From Epiperipatus broadwayi (taxonomy: Eukaryota; Onychophora; Udeonychophora; Euonychophora; Peripatidae), in contig JAQFVV010000018.1 in NCBI GenBank assembly GCA_028023455.1, positions 5,233,800 to 5,297,799 on the forward strand: a DNA stretch of 64,000 nt, written 5' to 3'. Below, piece by piece: positions 1 to 12,000 of this stretch. Position numbers and translations under genes: made by a program. Position 1 is the stretch's first letter. Each line of letters opens with the position of its first letter. The notes beneath the pieces were generated by a model. It saw only the letters and a list, made by a program, of their open reading frames with translations, did no database searches and was not told the DNA's origin.

Positions 1-159
1 TTATTTAAAACAATACAATAATTAATACAGTAAAACAATATTTTAAAAAAAACAAATATATACCAATTTAATAGAAGTACTTTCAACTATCTATGTAGTC
101 GTTGTCAACTAGATTCAAATTGTATTAGAAAAAACCGTTACAAATGTAAACAAAAAGTA

Positions 160-592
160 ATACATCAATTTTCCCACAATTCATTAATTTTTATATTGGC
201 AGCCTGTCTGTTTATCAACTGTTGCTTTTCACTTTTTATTAACATAGCTTTTTTAATTTTGCATTTATTATTATTTCTTTCAATACACAAAATCTTAACT
301 TTATTAAAATCAAAATCAAAACCATAATTACATGTTACATTATGATCAAAAAATACTGATGGTGATACATCATCATTTCTAACATTCTCTTGTCTTGATT
401 TTTGCACTCGTTTATATAACAACAAATGCTCCTTTGATCTTTTCTCCAATGTACATCGAGATTCCCCAATATATGCCTTTCCACAAACACATAGCCATTT
501 ATATATTGCACAACTTTGATTTAAAATACTACACCTATTTTTTGAATTATTTATTAATCTATTTAAATTAGGAGTAGTATAAAATATATATA
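160..592 (-). pseudogene. 5'-truncated Penelope-like element relic (GIY-YIG endonuclease tail)
   Basis: Read on the minus strand, a frame stays open from about 592 to a stop at 165. It encodes the C-terminal endonuclease of a Penelope-like retroelement. Visible pieces in order are a linker with NRLINNSK, the GIY-YIG core (CAIYKW..., then CGKAYIGES), an Arg/His helix (EKRSKEHLLLYKR), and a late KIKKAMLI segment where the family usually has its catalytic Glu. The NRLINNSK linker is also present in the PLE at 18-20 kb, so both belong to related lineages, but the proteins are clearly different. No reverse transcriptase precedes it: upstream the sequence runs into a (TA)n tract at 583-600, so the copy is 5'-truncated, as is usual for target-primed insertions. 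Not functional on its own. Confidence 0.8.
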
Positions 593-600
593 TATATATA

Positions 601-2342
601 AATTTACACTGGATAATATATTGATTATAAAGAGAGAAATAAATAATATTCCATTAATTGAAATACATATATTTAAATTTTCACAATAGAATGATTTACT
701 ATTTTTTAAACAAATATTCAGCTTGATTGATTCTAATATAGATCGCTCCTTTATTTTCTCAGTAGTTTATTCCAAGTAATTTGGTAAATCATTAAATACA
801 TGTATAACAAAAACTATCATCAATTTTTAAAAGCAACACTTTATTAGTGCAGTCATATTAGCTATTTTCAACCTTACTGATTATATTTTTAAAATAAAAT
901 ATCCTTGGTTTAGACTTCAACTTCTATCAAAATTTTATTCTCCAAAGTATTTTGAAGACAGGCATTATGTCTCAAAATGTTTTACATGAATTTTATTTAC
1001 CTCAATCTTATCACCTTCAACAGTTCTCTTCCTGCATTGCCTTTTTTTCAATATCTGATTATTAGTTTTCTTTCTATCCAACTTATTCTAATCAACTTTC
1101 TCCAGAGTCACCTTTTTATATCTTTGAATTTTATTCTTGGTTAATTTCCCAAAGACCAAATCTCATGTCTATATGTTGATATATTCTAAGGAAAGGTTGT
1201 AACAAATTTTATATATATTTCTATATCAATATGTTTATTTAGAATTTTAAATAAAACTGTAAAAAAAAAAAAATGTCTAATTCACAATGATAAAATTTAA
1301 TTCTATCTGGTGAAACATAAAAACAAAAATCATAAATTTGTATTTTCACCAGGTATTTTATTTAATGTAACCATAATAGATATTAATAAGTAGTAAATGC
1401 CTATCTTGCAGTCCTCTATATTGTTATTATGCAATTATTTAGTTTGGTCAATGAAAATCTTCTTTATCAGTTCAATGCTACATCATTGATCTTTTGTTCA
1501 ATATTCAAACTGCTTATCATATGAAGTCAGCAAAGACTCTCTCTCCTGTGTAGTTGAAACTGAATTACTATAACAGAGGACCAAATTCTGATACTAATAT
1601 GGCAGCTATAAGATGTAAAGATGTTACAATTAACATTTTTTCTCCTTTGCATACATAATATAATCTTGCTTCTGAAGTCTTGTGTAAATTTTTTTTAAAT
1701 GTTTACAATGATCTGATTTCCAAAGAATTAAATCCATTAATGGACATTTCTAGCAAAATTCTTTTTTAGTAATCTCACTTTTGGATATTCTAATGCAAAC
1801 TGTGTGGTGTTGGTGAGGAGACATTTTTATACATTACATGTTCTTGTAATTACTTTAATGTCACATTTATTATAAGGTTTACTTCTCCCAATAAGAATCT
1901 TGGCCAGTTTTATTCTTCTAGCTTTCTATAGAAATCTAAGAGCAGCTTTAATCCTTCAAAGAGTGATATGGCTAATAAGATGTAGTATTATTTTCCATTA
2001 AAAAAAAACACACATACTTCTAAATTCTATTATCACAAGTTTAAATTTTCTTATCTTTTTTTCATTAACAAAGAGTAAAGTCTTTGAAACTTTTTTAAAA
2101 TCCATGGCCATTATTATAAGACTTGTGATTCACACTAAAAATAAAATAGAATAATAATTTTCATATTGTTTCATGCAAGAGTAAAAGAACAATAAAGTAG
2201 GACAAAGTGATACCTAAAATATCAAATAAGATGAGACAGTTTGACAATATCTTACATGATTGTACTTCCTAGATAGTAGCTAAATTTCTTCCTAGTGTTA
2301 TTCATCTATGTGAAATAAATAAATTAATAAACAAAGTATATT
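601..2342. other. AT-rich non-coding stretch, no gene seen
   Basis: No ORF, RNA gene or repeat boundary was recognised here beyond low-complexity A/T runs. If the transporter gene extends upstream, this is probably its intron. Confidence 0.5.
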
Positions 2343-2584
2343 TGATTCCATTAATAGTGTTCACTTGCTTCTGAAGAAAAGATTAGATTTACTTCAGTTC
2401 AACAATAACTAGCTAAGTAATGCTTTCAACCTAGAAGGTCTTATTCATAGTTCAAACTTATTAGCCAAAGTTTGAATACTATGAATATGACCTTCTAGAT
2501 TGAAAGCATTGTTCAACTAGTTATTATTAAACTGAAATAAATTTAACCTTTTCTTCAGAAGTGAATGAATGATATTAATAGAAT
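2343..2584. repeat. Long imperfect inverted repeat (foldback, MITE-like)
   Basis: Two arms of about 115 bp face each other around a very short centre near 2462-2466 (ttagcc). The left arm has CTTCTGAAGAAAAG, then ACTTCAGTTCAACAATAACTAG, then CCTAGAAGGTC; the right arm carries these in reverse complement, about 85% matched by eye. No coding capacity. It could be a foldback DNA element or, if transcribed, a hairpin RNA source. No target duplication was identified. Confidence 0.75.
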
Positions 2585-3096
2585 TACATAGTCAAAGAAA
2601 AGAAGTAAATCTTTATAGAGTTACAAAATGTATTTAAACAATAAATAGTCATTCTAGCAAAGATTCTTTCTAAACTTAGTTTGCAGAAGCTATCTGTTGT
2701 ATTTCATCAATGATATTTATTTGATAGGAAGACAACGTGAAAACTATTGATAATCATGTTTGCAGCTAATTAATTTATTGCAATCTTATGTAAACATGCA
2801 GTCATTATGTTTTAATAGTTAATCCGTATATGTAAATTTCTAATTATTAATTGTAAACTTACATAAACTTATTTTAATGTGAATATATTGTGTGTATAAA
2901 TTTTTATCCATATTTAAAATATATTTTTTTATGATAAAGAAAAAATATAACCAAATGAAAATTAAATTTCAATTACTATTCATGATGTTTTTAATATCTT
3001 TAGTGAAATCTAAAATTTTTAAATTCTTTAAAAATATGTATTCTTAAAATCAGTTTTAAGTAATTTGTTTTATTTTTACTGTTACTTTAATTGCAG
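2585..3096. other. Probable intron end upstream of transporter exon
   Basis: AT-rich sequence ending in a good 3' splice site: a pyrimidine-rich tract and TTGCAG directly before the exon at 3097. No other feature is seen. Confidence 0.5.
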
Positions 3097-3238
3097 TTGA
3101 TTCATACAACTTTCTGGACAAGATATGATTCAGAAGTCATTAATGAAGATGTTGATATGACTAATGTAAAGAATGAAAACAAAGAAGGATATATTCCAAA
3201 TGGAAATATCACTGAACAAGCAACATCAGTACAACAAG
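3097..3238 (+). CDS. SLC5/SGLT-like sodium-solute cotransporter, penultimate coding exon
   Basis: The exon encodes about 47 residues from LIHTTFWTRYDSE to the ATSVQQ end. The start LIHTTFWTRYDSE fits the cytoplasmic segment that follows the 13th membrane helix in SGLT-type SLC5 carriers, where the family has an L-Y/H-x-x-x-W-x-x-R motif followed by an acidic stretch (here INEDVDM). It is bounded by TTGCAG before 3097 and G|GTAGT after 3238, giving a phase-1 junction. The last G joins AT at 13548 to make an Asp codon, and the frame then continues to a stop. The family moves sugars, myo-inositol or similar solutes with Na+ across the plasma membrane; the substrate cannot be read from this exon. 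Upstream exons were not found in the window. The family call rests mainly on the next exon. Confidence 0.72.
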
Positions 3239-4047
3239 GTAGTAAAGTTTTATATCATTTTGTAAATATATAACCATGCCCCCCTCCCAGAAATATATAC
3301 TTATAATTTGTAAACTTTTATTATTAGAAAAAAATTAAGATGATTTTTAGCTTTTTACAATTGCCAGATTATAATCTTTGCAAGAGTCATAATAAGTTAT
3401 AATTTAACTAAATAACATTTTTAAATTTAATTTTGGAATACATACACAGTAAAAGGAATGAAATAAACATTATACAATAAAGGTCTTAAATTAATGCTGA
3501 ACAACAGTAAACTGAGTGGGTTTTTATCTATTTTGGTATAGTAGCTCTATTCAATTCAATTAATCTTTATAAAAAAATTACATTAAATAATAATTTGATG
3601 AAGAAAAGCAGAAATCACTGAAGAAGAAAGCATAACTATTGGCTACAATAAATTATTGCTTGTTTCAGAAATACATTTAAGAAAAAAACAAATATTTTAA
3701 AAAATTTTATATTGTTCATAAAATAAATTTATGCAATGTACAGAAAGTATTCTTCAATCTACTTTAGAGGTATCTAAATATAAGCTTGAATAATCATTGT
3801 TTGCCAGATTGGTTTCTGATTTTTACCTTCATTAATGAAGACTAGGACTCAAAGGTGGAACTTTTACATTCAGCAGCTACCTTTTACTCCTTTATACTAT
3901 TAGAAATAATACCCTGTTATTTTAAAAAAATATAATTTATTTGAATAGTTATTTAGATCAGAAAATATTGATTATTAAAGCTTACAGTAGATGACTCTAA
4001 AATAGGATATAGAGTATATTATTATACAGAAAGTATTTATATATATA

Positions 4048-4625
4048 AGATTTGAAATACAAGCATTTTTATACCTAGAACTTAATTGTAAATATAGGGG
4101 ATTTGAAGTCAGACTTTCAAGAAAACTTCAACTATTCACACTATCTCATATTATTGATGCACATGGCCACACACATGTAGAAAAGATAAATAATTGCCAA
4201 TATACATATTTCATGCAAAAACAGCAATAATCAGTTGATCCAGATTATCATCTCACACACATATATATAACTAGTGCTCAGTTTATATTAGAATAGAAAA
4301 TCTTTATACTTTAATGAACACGCTTCAATCTACTTTAACCTCCAATTCTTCAGCTATCCATACCATTGAAAATCTAATGACAGAATACCCAAATTCCATG
4401 CTGATGCCAATATTGTTATGCCCATGTTGACCTCAAGTCACTCAGACTCCTCATATATCCATTTAAATGCATAGAAGAGGAATGGGCAAAGTGCAGGCTT
4501 AATGTGTAAGATTTGAAATACAGGAATTCTTATACCTGGCACTTAATTATAAATATAAGGGATCTAAATTCAGACTTTCAAGCAACCTTCAACTATTCAC
4601 ACTATCTCATACTACTGATGCATAT
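4048..4625 (-). mobile_element. Hammerhead retrozyme-like repeat, copy A (about 1.25 monomers)
   Basis: The block AGATTTGAAATAC...TTATACCT recurs at 4048 and 4509, so a unit of about 461 bp is repeated head to tail, with the second unit cut off near 4625. The minus strand is the ribozyme sense strand. The body matches the repeats at 7330-8050, 8070-8435 and 37605-37996, for example GGCTTCAATCTACTT..., CATACCATTGAAAAT and CCCATGTTGACCTCAAG. There is no ORF. Tandem monomers of 0.4-0.5 kb carrying a hammerhead are the organisation of non-autonomous retrozymes; the assignment to that class is inference. Confidence 0.75.
4190..4252 (-). ncRNA. Hammerhead ribozyme relic, copy A
   Basis: On the minus strand the fold is present, but the core reads CTGATTA instead of CTGATGA, losing the catalytic G8. 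Stem II is also decayed. GAAA and the AUA cleavage triplet remain. Expected to be inactive. Confidence 0.65.
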
Positions 4626-4860
4626 TGTACTGGTTGAAAATGCATGTCCATCCAACAAGATTTAGAATCTAAGCAAAAGTACCCCAAATCCAATGATGCC
4701 CGAGATACACAGGTCAGGAGCAATCATGAATTCTAACCTATTTGCCCATTCCCCAAATCTATAACACTATGGACAACACCTACAGTGATACTACATAAAT
4801 TAATTATTTCCAGGCCTGGTGCTATATCATTTTGCATGAGAACTCAGCTGATGATGATGA
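4624..4860. repeat. ATTGTAC(C/T)(G/A)G repeat family, copy 1
   Basis: A block of roughly 240 bp beginning ATTGTACTGGTTG. Internal blocks such as CAAGAT, AAGTACC, GATACACAGGTCAG and GTGATACT are shared with copies at 8836 and 36738. It directly abuts hammerhead repeat copy A. No coding capacity. It could be a solo LTR or TRIM starting with TG, or, read on the minus strand, a retroelement 3' end (...CCAGTACAAT). Confidence 0.6.
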
Positions 4861-5711
4861 TGAGAGATTGGGTGAACCTAAGATATAAGTTAAAAACATA
4901 CATAAATATAAATGTTATTAAGAAGATTCAAACAACTGGATTAAAGTTTAAAATATAAATATTTATTTTGACAAAAATTCAAGATGATAATCAACTTCAT
5001 GCCTTTAAAACTTTGTTTCCATTACAAACATTTAACAAACTTGATACAATTATTTTTATTTTAACAAATATCAATTTAGTGCAGCAGTTACAATACTGAA
5101 CATATGTTTAAAAATAGAATTTTATTCAATGTTACAAAACAGATTTATCTGGGTGGTTAGTGGACTTTTATATATTTAAAAAAGAAACAGATAATGATAT
5201 GACAATAGAGTTTCACTGTTTATATGACTTCATACAATGCCCTCAGCATTTGATACATTGTGATCAAAATATACTTAAAAACATTTATTTATTAAACATT
5301 TTCGACATTTAACTAGAAAATATTGCAAAACTCTATCAATACGGAAATAGATTATTTCAATAAAGGGGAGGGCAGCTTTGTGAGAGGTTGGATCTAAAAC
5401 TCCAACAAAAAATATTTAAAGAGAAAAACATTTCATTATAACACATCATTACGGTTTATTTTGCTAAACAGACTAGAAAAGAACTATAAAAAATTGCTGT
5501 GCTAGAATTATGTCAGCGAGAGAGGAAATGGCACATTCAGCCAAGACAAGGTCATTCTCCAATTTTTTAAAGGTGGTACACACCAGTTTCATGCTAGAGC
5601 GGTACCAAAAGTGGAAAGGGCAGTAGGAAGTTGCTATGGATTTGGTTTACAGTAAGTACATGCAGAGCTTCAGCTATACTAACCTGTTATGAACAAGAAC
5701 ACTAAAAAGAG

Positions 5712-5771
5712 ATAAAAAGTTTTATAATAAGATTAGATTAGGTTATAGAGAATCGATACTAAGGAAATAAT
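5712..5771 (+). repeat. Exact 60 bp direct repeat, left copy
   Basis: This 60 bp, beginning ATAAAAAGTTTTATAATAAG and ending CTAAGGAAATAAT, is repeated without a mismatch at 6365-6424, 653 bp downstream. The 593 bp between the copies hold no ORF. Confidence 0.85.
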
Positions 5772-6364
5772 GAGAATATAAAATCATTGGATTTAAATAC
5801 TAAAATAAAGCCTTAAATGGTATAACAAATATGTAATGGTATGTTAAAATAATGACCCATGTAAGATAAAGTCATTTATCAAAAGTTAAACTATAATTAA
5901 TGAAGCATGCATTGTTCCCCCTTCTTGAATCAATATGTTGTTTAACATATAAAAAAATAAAATTCACCCACTTAAAAGTGTGAATAATAAAATAGATTTA
6001 AGTCACCAGCCTTTTTGGCAATGATGATCAATAAAGAAATTAATAAATTTAATGGACACCAATATCCACCCAGATTGCAAAGTATTTATACATTTTGTAT
6101 AATTTTACAGTAAAATATATTTTTTTTAAAAAGCATATATTCATTTTACAAGAAAAACTTAATCTTACAAACTATTTATAAATAAATAACCAGAGCTCAT
6201 TAATCCCCCCCCCCATTTTCTATTCCACAGTGAGATATAGAAGAAGTTCATAACACTGGTTTGATTAGCATTTACAAATAAAATTAAATGAAAAGTATAA
6301 AAATATCATTAAAAATAAATCATAACCGCACTAAATTATAAGGATAAAAAGAAGTGTGAGTTGA

Positions 6365-6424
6365 ATAAAAAGTTTTATAATAAGATTAGATTAGGTTATA
6401 GAGAATCGATACTAAGGAAATAAT
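6365..6424 (+). repeat. Exact 60 bp direct repeat, right copy
   Basis: Identical to 5712-5771. The pair may be a very long target-site duplication around a 593 bp insertion, the ends of a short repeat unit, or a recent local duplication. Confidence 0.85.
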
Positions 6425-7355
6425 TAGTTTAACATGCTCACCGATTAGCGAGTTAAAATGAGGTTTAACATAAAGAAAACATTCGTTTTATAAAGTTACA
6501 AGTTAGAATTAGGTAATACAATTATGTCTTTGGGCTGGTTACCTCAGGATTCTATGGAATACTGACGAATCTCTGCATGACGAAGAGTGGAGCTGAAGGC
6601 AGCGAGGCCCCTCAAAAATTAAACAGATGTGGAGTCAACTAGCAACTATTGACCCAAGTCTGACACAATAGATTTTTAGCCCTATTTATACAAACTTTGA
6701 GTTATTCAAAGAATGTTTTTAATTAAACTTCTTAACTCTTAATTAATCTTTAATTTACAGAAATATTTTTTATATAGTTATTGGAAATGCAATCACAAGA
6801 TAACTGTCCAAAAATAAATTCAAATCAATTTCCAGATTGGAAATAGATTTGATAAAAATGTTAACAGCTAACTAAATCAATTAGCTTTGTTTTAAATTTT
6901 ACTTTAATTTAAAAATTCCTTTTTAATCATGAAACAAAGTAATGTTCCCACACCTTTAATTATTCTTGCACAGTCAGCTATTGCATCTTCCATCTTGAAT
7001 TTTTATGTAGTTTTATAATGAAAAATAATTACAAAATAAATAAGATATAATCAAAGAAAAAAATACACAATTATTTACAATATTTGTTTGCACTTTTATA
7101 AATATAAAAGCTCCATTAATATACGTATATATCTGAGTTGCATCTAGTGACATTAATATCAAAATAATTAAAGAATTTTTATTTAAAATTTATATTTGTA
7201 ACTTTCATAGACGCTTCTCAGAAATATACGTATAGTTTATATACATATGACAAAAAAAAGAGCAGGATGAAACATGGGTTATGGTAGAAAAGTAAAAGTT
7301 GATCTTAAACTAACGTCGACTGTTTCAATATGGCCACGCACATGTAGAAAAGATA

Positions 7356-7418
7356 AATAATCACCAATATACATATTTCATGCTAAATCAGCACTAATCA
7401 GTTGGTCCAGATTATCAT
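7356..7418 (-). ncRNA. Hammerhead ribozyme relic, copy B1
   Basis: Minus strand: inner stem I is intact (ACCAA with TTGGT), with the outer ATAATC/GATTAT helix and a 3-nt TGG bulge between them. GAAA is intact. The core is CTGATTA (catalytic G8 lost), so it is expected to be inactive. Confidence 0.72.
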
Positions 7419-7832
7419 CTCCCATATATATATATATAACTAGTACTCAGTTTATATTAAGATAGAAAATCTTTATGCTTTAATGAACAGGCTTCAATCT
7501 ACTTCAACCTCCAACTCTTCAGCTATCCATACCATTGAAAATCTAATGATAAAATACCCAAATTCCATGATGATGCCAATATTGTTGTTATGCCCATGTT
7601 GACCTCAAGACACTCTGACTCCTCATATATAGTACAGTATCCATTTAAATACATAGAAGAGGGATGGGCAGAGTGCAGGCTTAATGTGTAAGATTTGAAA
7701 TATAGGCATTCTTATACCTGGAACTTAATTGTAAATATAAGGGATTTGAGTTCAGACTTTCAAGCAACCTTCAACTATTCACACTATCTCATACTACTTG
7801 TGCACATGGCCACACACATGTAGAGAAGATAA

Positions 7833-7892
7833 ATAATCACCAATATACATATTTTGTGCTGAACTAGCACTCATCAGTTGGTCCTGATTATC
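7833..7892 (-). ncRNA. Hammerhead ribozyme relic, copy B2
   Basis: Minus strand: core CTGATGA is intact, stem II GTGCT.../...AGCAC is fully paired, and stem I ACCAA/TTGGT is intact. However GAAA has become AAAA, losing G12, the presumed general base. Comparing this copy with C and D gives the ancestral ribozyme. Confidence 0.72.
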
Positions 7893-8069
7893 ATCTTCCA
7901 TCCATTTATATAATCAGTGCTCAGTTTATATTAAGATAGCAAATATTTATACTTTAATGGACAGGCTTCAATCTACTCCAACCTCCAACTCTTCCCACCC
8001 ATACCATTGAAAATATGATGACAGAATACCCAAATCCCATGCTGATACTGTCCTATACATAAGGGGTCA

Positions 8070-8435
8070 GAATGACTTGAGGTCAACATGGGCATAACAA
8101 CAATATTGGCATCAGCATGGAATTTGGGTATTCTATCATCATATTTTCAATGGTATGGATGGCTGAAGAGTTGGAGATTGGAGTAGATTGAAGCCTGTCC
8201 ATTAAAATATAAAGATTTGCTATCTTAATATAAACTAAGTACTGATTATATATATGTATGGGAGTTGATAATCTGTATGAACTGATGAGTGCTGGTTCAG
8301 CACGAAATACGTATATTGGTGATTATTTATCTTTTCTACATGTGTGTGGCCATGTGTATCAGTAATATAAGATAGTGTGACTAGTTGAAGGTTGCTTGAA
8401 AGTCAGAGTTCAAATCCCCTATATTTATATATATA
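8070..8435 (+). mobile_element. Hammerhead retrozyme-like repeat, copy C (inverted relative to B)
   Basis: Runs from GACTTGAGGTCAACATGGGC to the CCCTATATTTATAT block on the + strand and mirrors 7735-8050. It contains the best-preserved ribozyme core and stem II of the family. No ORF. Together with copy B it forms an inverted repeat with arms of about 320 bp and a spacer near 8051-8084. Confidence 0.8.
8267..8329 (+). ncRNA. Hammerhead ribozyme, copy C (core intact)
   Basis: On the + strand CTGATGA at 8282-8288 is followed by a perfect 6 bp stem II (GTGCTG, loop GTT, CAGCAC), then GAAA at 8304-8307, then ATAC/GTAT, which pairs as a loopless stem III, then the AUA triplet. Stem I is damaged here (ATGAA facing TTGGT, only two inner pairs). 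A loopless stem III favours dimeric action, in line with the tandem arrangement of sister copies. Confidence 0.8.
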
Positions 8436-8835
8436 TATGTGTGTGTAAGCATTAAAACTATATATTATTGGAATACAGAAAAAATTATGGGTTTTAAATT
8501 ATTTTATTGTATATGTATATATAATTATCATGATGATAAATATTACTATTAAGAGATAATAATTCTAATTTAATTCAAGTTAACATCAAATTATATTTAG
8601 ACAACCAATTCAATTCTATAATCAGATTAGATTTAAAAAACAATACTAGAATAGATACATTGAAAGTTAATATCTATGAATAAGCAATAAAGTTTGATGT
8701 TGTAGATCTCTATGAAACAAAAAGAATTGTGAAATGAAAAAAAATAATTATTTTTTTAATTACATTAATATATAATTTTTATGTCTAATACTGTTATAAT
8801 GACATAATAATTTAAATTATGGGTCACTTAATCTT

Positions 8836-9080
8836 AAGTATTGTACCGGTCGGTTTCGTCTGTTCATATAACAAGATCTAGCATCTAGGCAAAAGTACCT
8901 CGAATCCAATCCTGTGCAAGATACATAGGTCAGGAACATTCATGAACTCTGCCCTATTTGCCTATTTTCCAGATCTACCAACTTATGAGCAACAATTCCA
9001 ATGATACTGATCTAATTTATCTCTACCCCGCCGGCATCACAAAGTCGTGACACAAAAAGACTCTTATTCGAACTTGGTTC
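8836..9080. repeat. ATTGTAC(C/T)(G/A)G repeat family, copy 2
   Basis: Begins ATTGTACCGGTCGG. Shares AACAAGATCTAG, AAAAGTACC, AAGATACATAGGTCAGG and the end block AAAAAGACTCT with the copies at 4624 and 36738, at roughly 65-70% similarity by eye. No ORF. Confidence 0.65.
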
Positions 9081-12000
9081 ATGTCTAGGATATTATAATT
9101 AGCGATTTTCAATCATCTAGTAAGTGAAACCTTGTTAGATTTCATCAAAATTATTTCTATTCAATGAATGAAACAATGACTTAGATATTTAGAAAGATAT
9201 AAAATTTATTAAATCAACTTGGAGTATATATGATTGCAAACGTTATTGGTGTTACAATGTAAATAAAATGGGTGTTTATCTCCCTTGGACAACATTAACC
9301 TCTCTTACAATACTATATAATGAACATATTTAATCATCAATAACAAATAATTCATGGCTTTATTCTATTTCGGCTATTTATATGTCAATAATTTATCGAT
9401 TGACTGGGATACATAAGATTTTTAATAATAGCGCTAGACTACGGTACCTAAAGTTATTTGAATCCACCAGTAATAAAAACAACAGCATTCATACCAATAC
9501 GTAAGTTTATTAAGTTGGATGATAAGGGTAATTTTATTTAATTAATACTTGCATTTGCTATATAAGAACGTGTGTGTGGGAAGCTAATTTGGGAAATAAT
9601 AATAATGGCAGAAGTGTCGTATCTGAAAGTGTGAATGTAATATATATTAAAAAATGGCAATCCATTTAGTATAATCATAACAGTACGGTTTAGGAGAATT
9701 AATAGGCTTTTAACAAGAACCAAATATGGGAGAGCGGTATGTGTATGAGGGCAATGGAACGATCTATTCTAAGATCTAAGAAGACGCTTCAATTCACCGT
9801 TAAAGAAATGCGACTCTCTGCAAACGTCGGCAGGGTCGGGTCATAAACAACTAAGAAGGCGCTTTATTGAATTGCCATAGGCTGGACTTTTGCCAGAGCG
9901 AACCCTATGCAACAATATCTCGCGCTGAAGAAATCCAAAGAGGTTTGCCAAACCTTGTCCTTGGCATTAGAAGTAAAAGTGAACGAAGCACAAAGATATA
10001 TATATCACGAAAGGCCGGTATACACGTAACGCTTGCATTAATATAAATATATAGATATTTAGCTAAGGAATAAATAATTATCGCCTATCTTTATTAATAA
10101 AAACCCCTCGTACCGGTATGATTTGATTACTACGTGGATGTGGAAGAATTACAGTTAATGCTAATATAATATAGCTCATAGAACTAAACGATTCCCCCCC
10201 CCCCCTTTTATGTTACTTTGAATTACACATAAACTTCCCACAACGTATGACTAATATAAATCTTTGGTTTTGAATGCTTTAATAAATAGATAATTTTCAT
10301 AGGATTAAATATATATAAAATTGGTGGCGGTTAGTGATTTCATGAAAGTAACATTAATTTAACTCATATAAATATATTTAAAGTTTTTAGAAGTGAGCGC
10401 TATTATTTAATTAATAAAAAAACACATTTCTAAGAAAACAGATTTTGCTTAGTTTTTTCGAAAATAACATTGTACAATAATTATCAACTTCTGATTTTAT
10501 TTCCCCAGACTGGCAGGCTCCCGCTATACTAGGAATAACAAATTTGTTTTCAAAACTACTAGGTTAATTACCCTCTGAAAAGTAAGGAGGGTTTTCTTTT
10601 ATTAAAAGAGATAGCGTAAGCATTTGCGATTCTGGGGGAAAATTATCGACATATAATTTAGTATCTGAAAGTATAAAACATAATAATAAGAATAAAATAT
10701 TGCCGCATAGACGTGACATTAAGTACTAATAATTATTCAGGAGAGGTTTAATGTAGGAGAGATTACAGCTAAGTTATATAGAGAGAAGAAAGTACAATTG
10801 ACAAAAGGTAAGAATTCATAAATTGATTCATAACTAATATTAAATTTTACAAATGAAAGCTTTACAAAATGTTTAAAGAAATAGATAGGTGAGAGTTAAA
10901 ATTATTCACGCTAACTTTAAGAGTCTAGCAGCATTTGAAATTGTTACCTCTGTACAAACTTGGCTGTTCTTTTGATGATTTCGGATTCCCTCGGAGAACT
11001 AGATCTAGTTTGTTAAGCAGTTATTCAGGCAGGTAGTAATTTTATGATTTAACGAACAGGCATATCAGTATAGTCTATGAGTATCGGGATCCAGGGCACA
11101 GATTTCAGGGAAAGCCATCTCGAATGGCGAGAAAGGCGATTTAGATTTATTCAGTACACATTGAAAATAACCAACGCAAATTTTCTTGGTCTGCTATCAT
11201 TGACTGTCTTACTTACTCTCCTAAAAATAATTTGTAATTATCCCATGCCTTGGTATTTTTGGAATCCCTTTCTGATTGGTCATTGCAATCTAATTTCCTA
11301 AAGAATTCGTATACAAGCTTTTACCCATTGTGATGGAAGATGCCATTGTTAGATAAGCATTCAAACTTTAATTAATTTTGATAAAAGAAAATGTTTGTAA
11401 CAAAAATAAATCAATTAAGTTTAGTTTCTACTTTTGATTTTAGAGAAACTTTTAATTAAAGTTATGTTAGAATATTATACAAGATTACGCTTCTCACCTT
11501 TAACTAATTTTGACTAATTACAATCGCATCTTCCATATTGGATTTAAAAGAAAAGTATAGTTTAATGGCAAAAATAATTTAAAAACACAATTTTATAAAA
11601 TTACCTATAACGAACTTTTCTACTAAATATTTGCTCGGTACTTTTGTCTCTACAATATCTAGAGATATCTGAGCTGCAATTAACAAACAATTACTATAAC
11701 TTTTATAAAATAAATAAATACAGAAATTATAATATATTTTGATATTATAAGTCCGTGATAATTAATCCCCCATCCCCTATTGCGTATACGAATTTTCAGA
11801 TGCTACATTTATTAATTTTATTTTGCATGTTTAAATTCAGATATTTCTGCCAATATCTTCGTTAATACATATGTTAGTTAATAATACTCAAACTAAAAGA
11901 TACAAACAAATGTGTTAGTGAGTGGAATATATATGCAAGCATAGGGTTTGAATTTAGGTTGGTAGCGGAAGATTGGAAGTGGCTGTGAAGCGCAATCTGA

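Larger units (their letters stand above)
7330..8050 (-). mobile_element. Hammerhead retrozyme-like repeat, copy B (1.5 tandem monomers)
   Basis: The block TGGCCAC(A/G)CACATGTAGA...GATAAATAATCACCAATATAC occurs at 7331 and 7806, a head-to-tail period of 475 bp. The second monomer stops near 8050 at CCCATGCTGAT. The sense strand is minus. Both monomers carry a hammerhead region, one damaged in the core and one in GAAA. The block lies immediately beside an opposite-strand copy (C), making a large inverted repeat. No ORF. Confidence 0.8.

Noticed and set aside
1020-1200. Possible antisense LINE 3' end (minus-strand LRIYQHIDMRFGLWEINQ)
   Set aside because: Short and interrupted by stops; could be a very old RTE/R4-like fragment but cannot be supported.
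4840-4865. GCTGATGATGATGATGAG as hammerhead core
   Set aside because: A simple trinucleotide repeat, with no GAAA or stems nearby.
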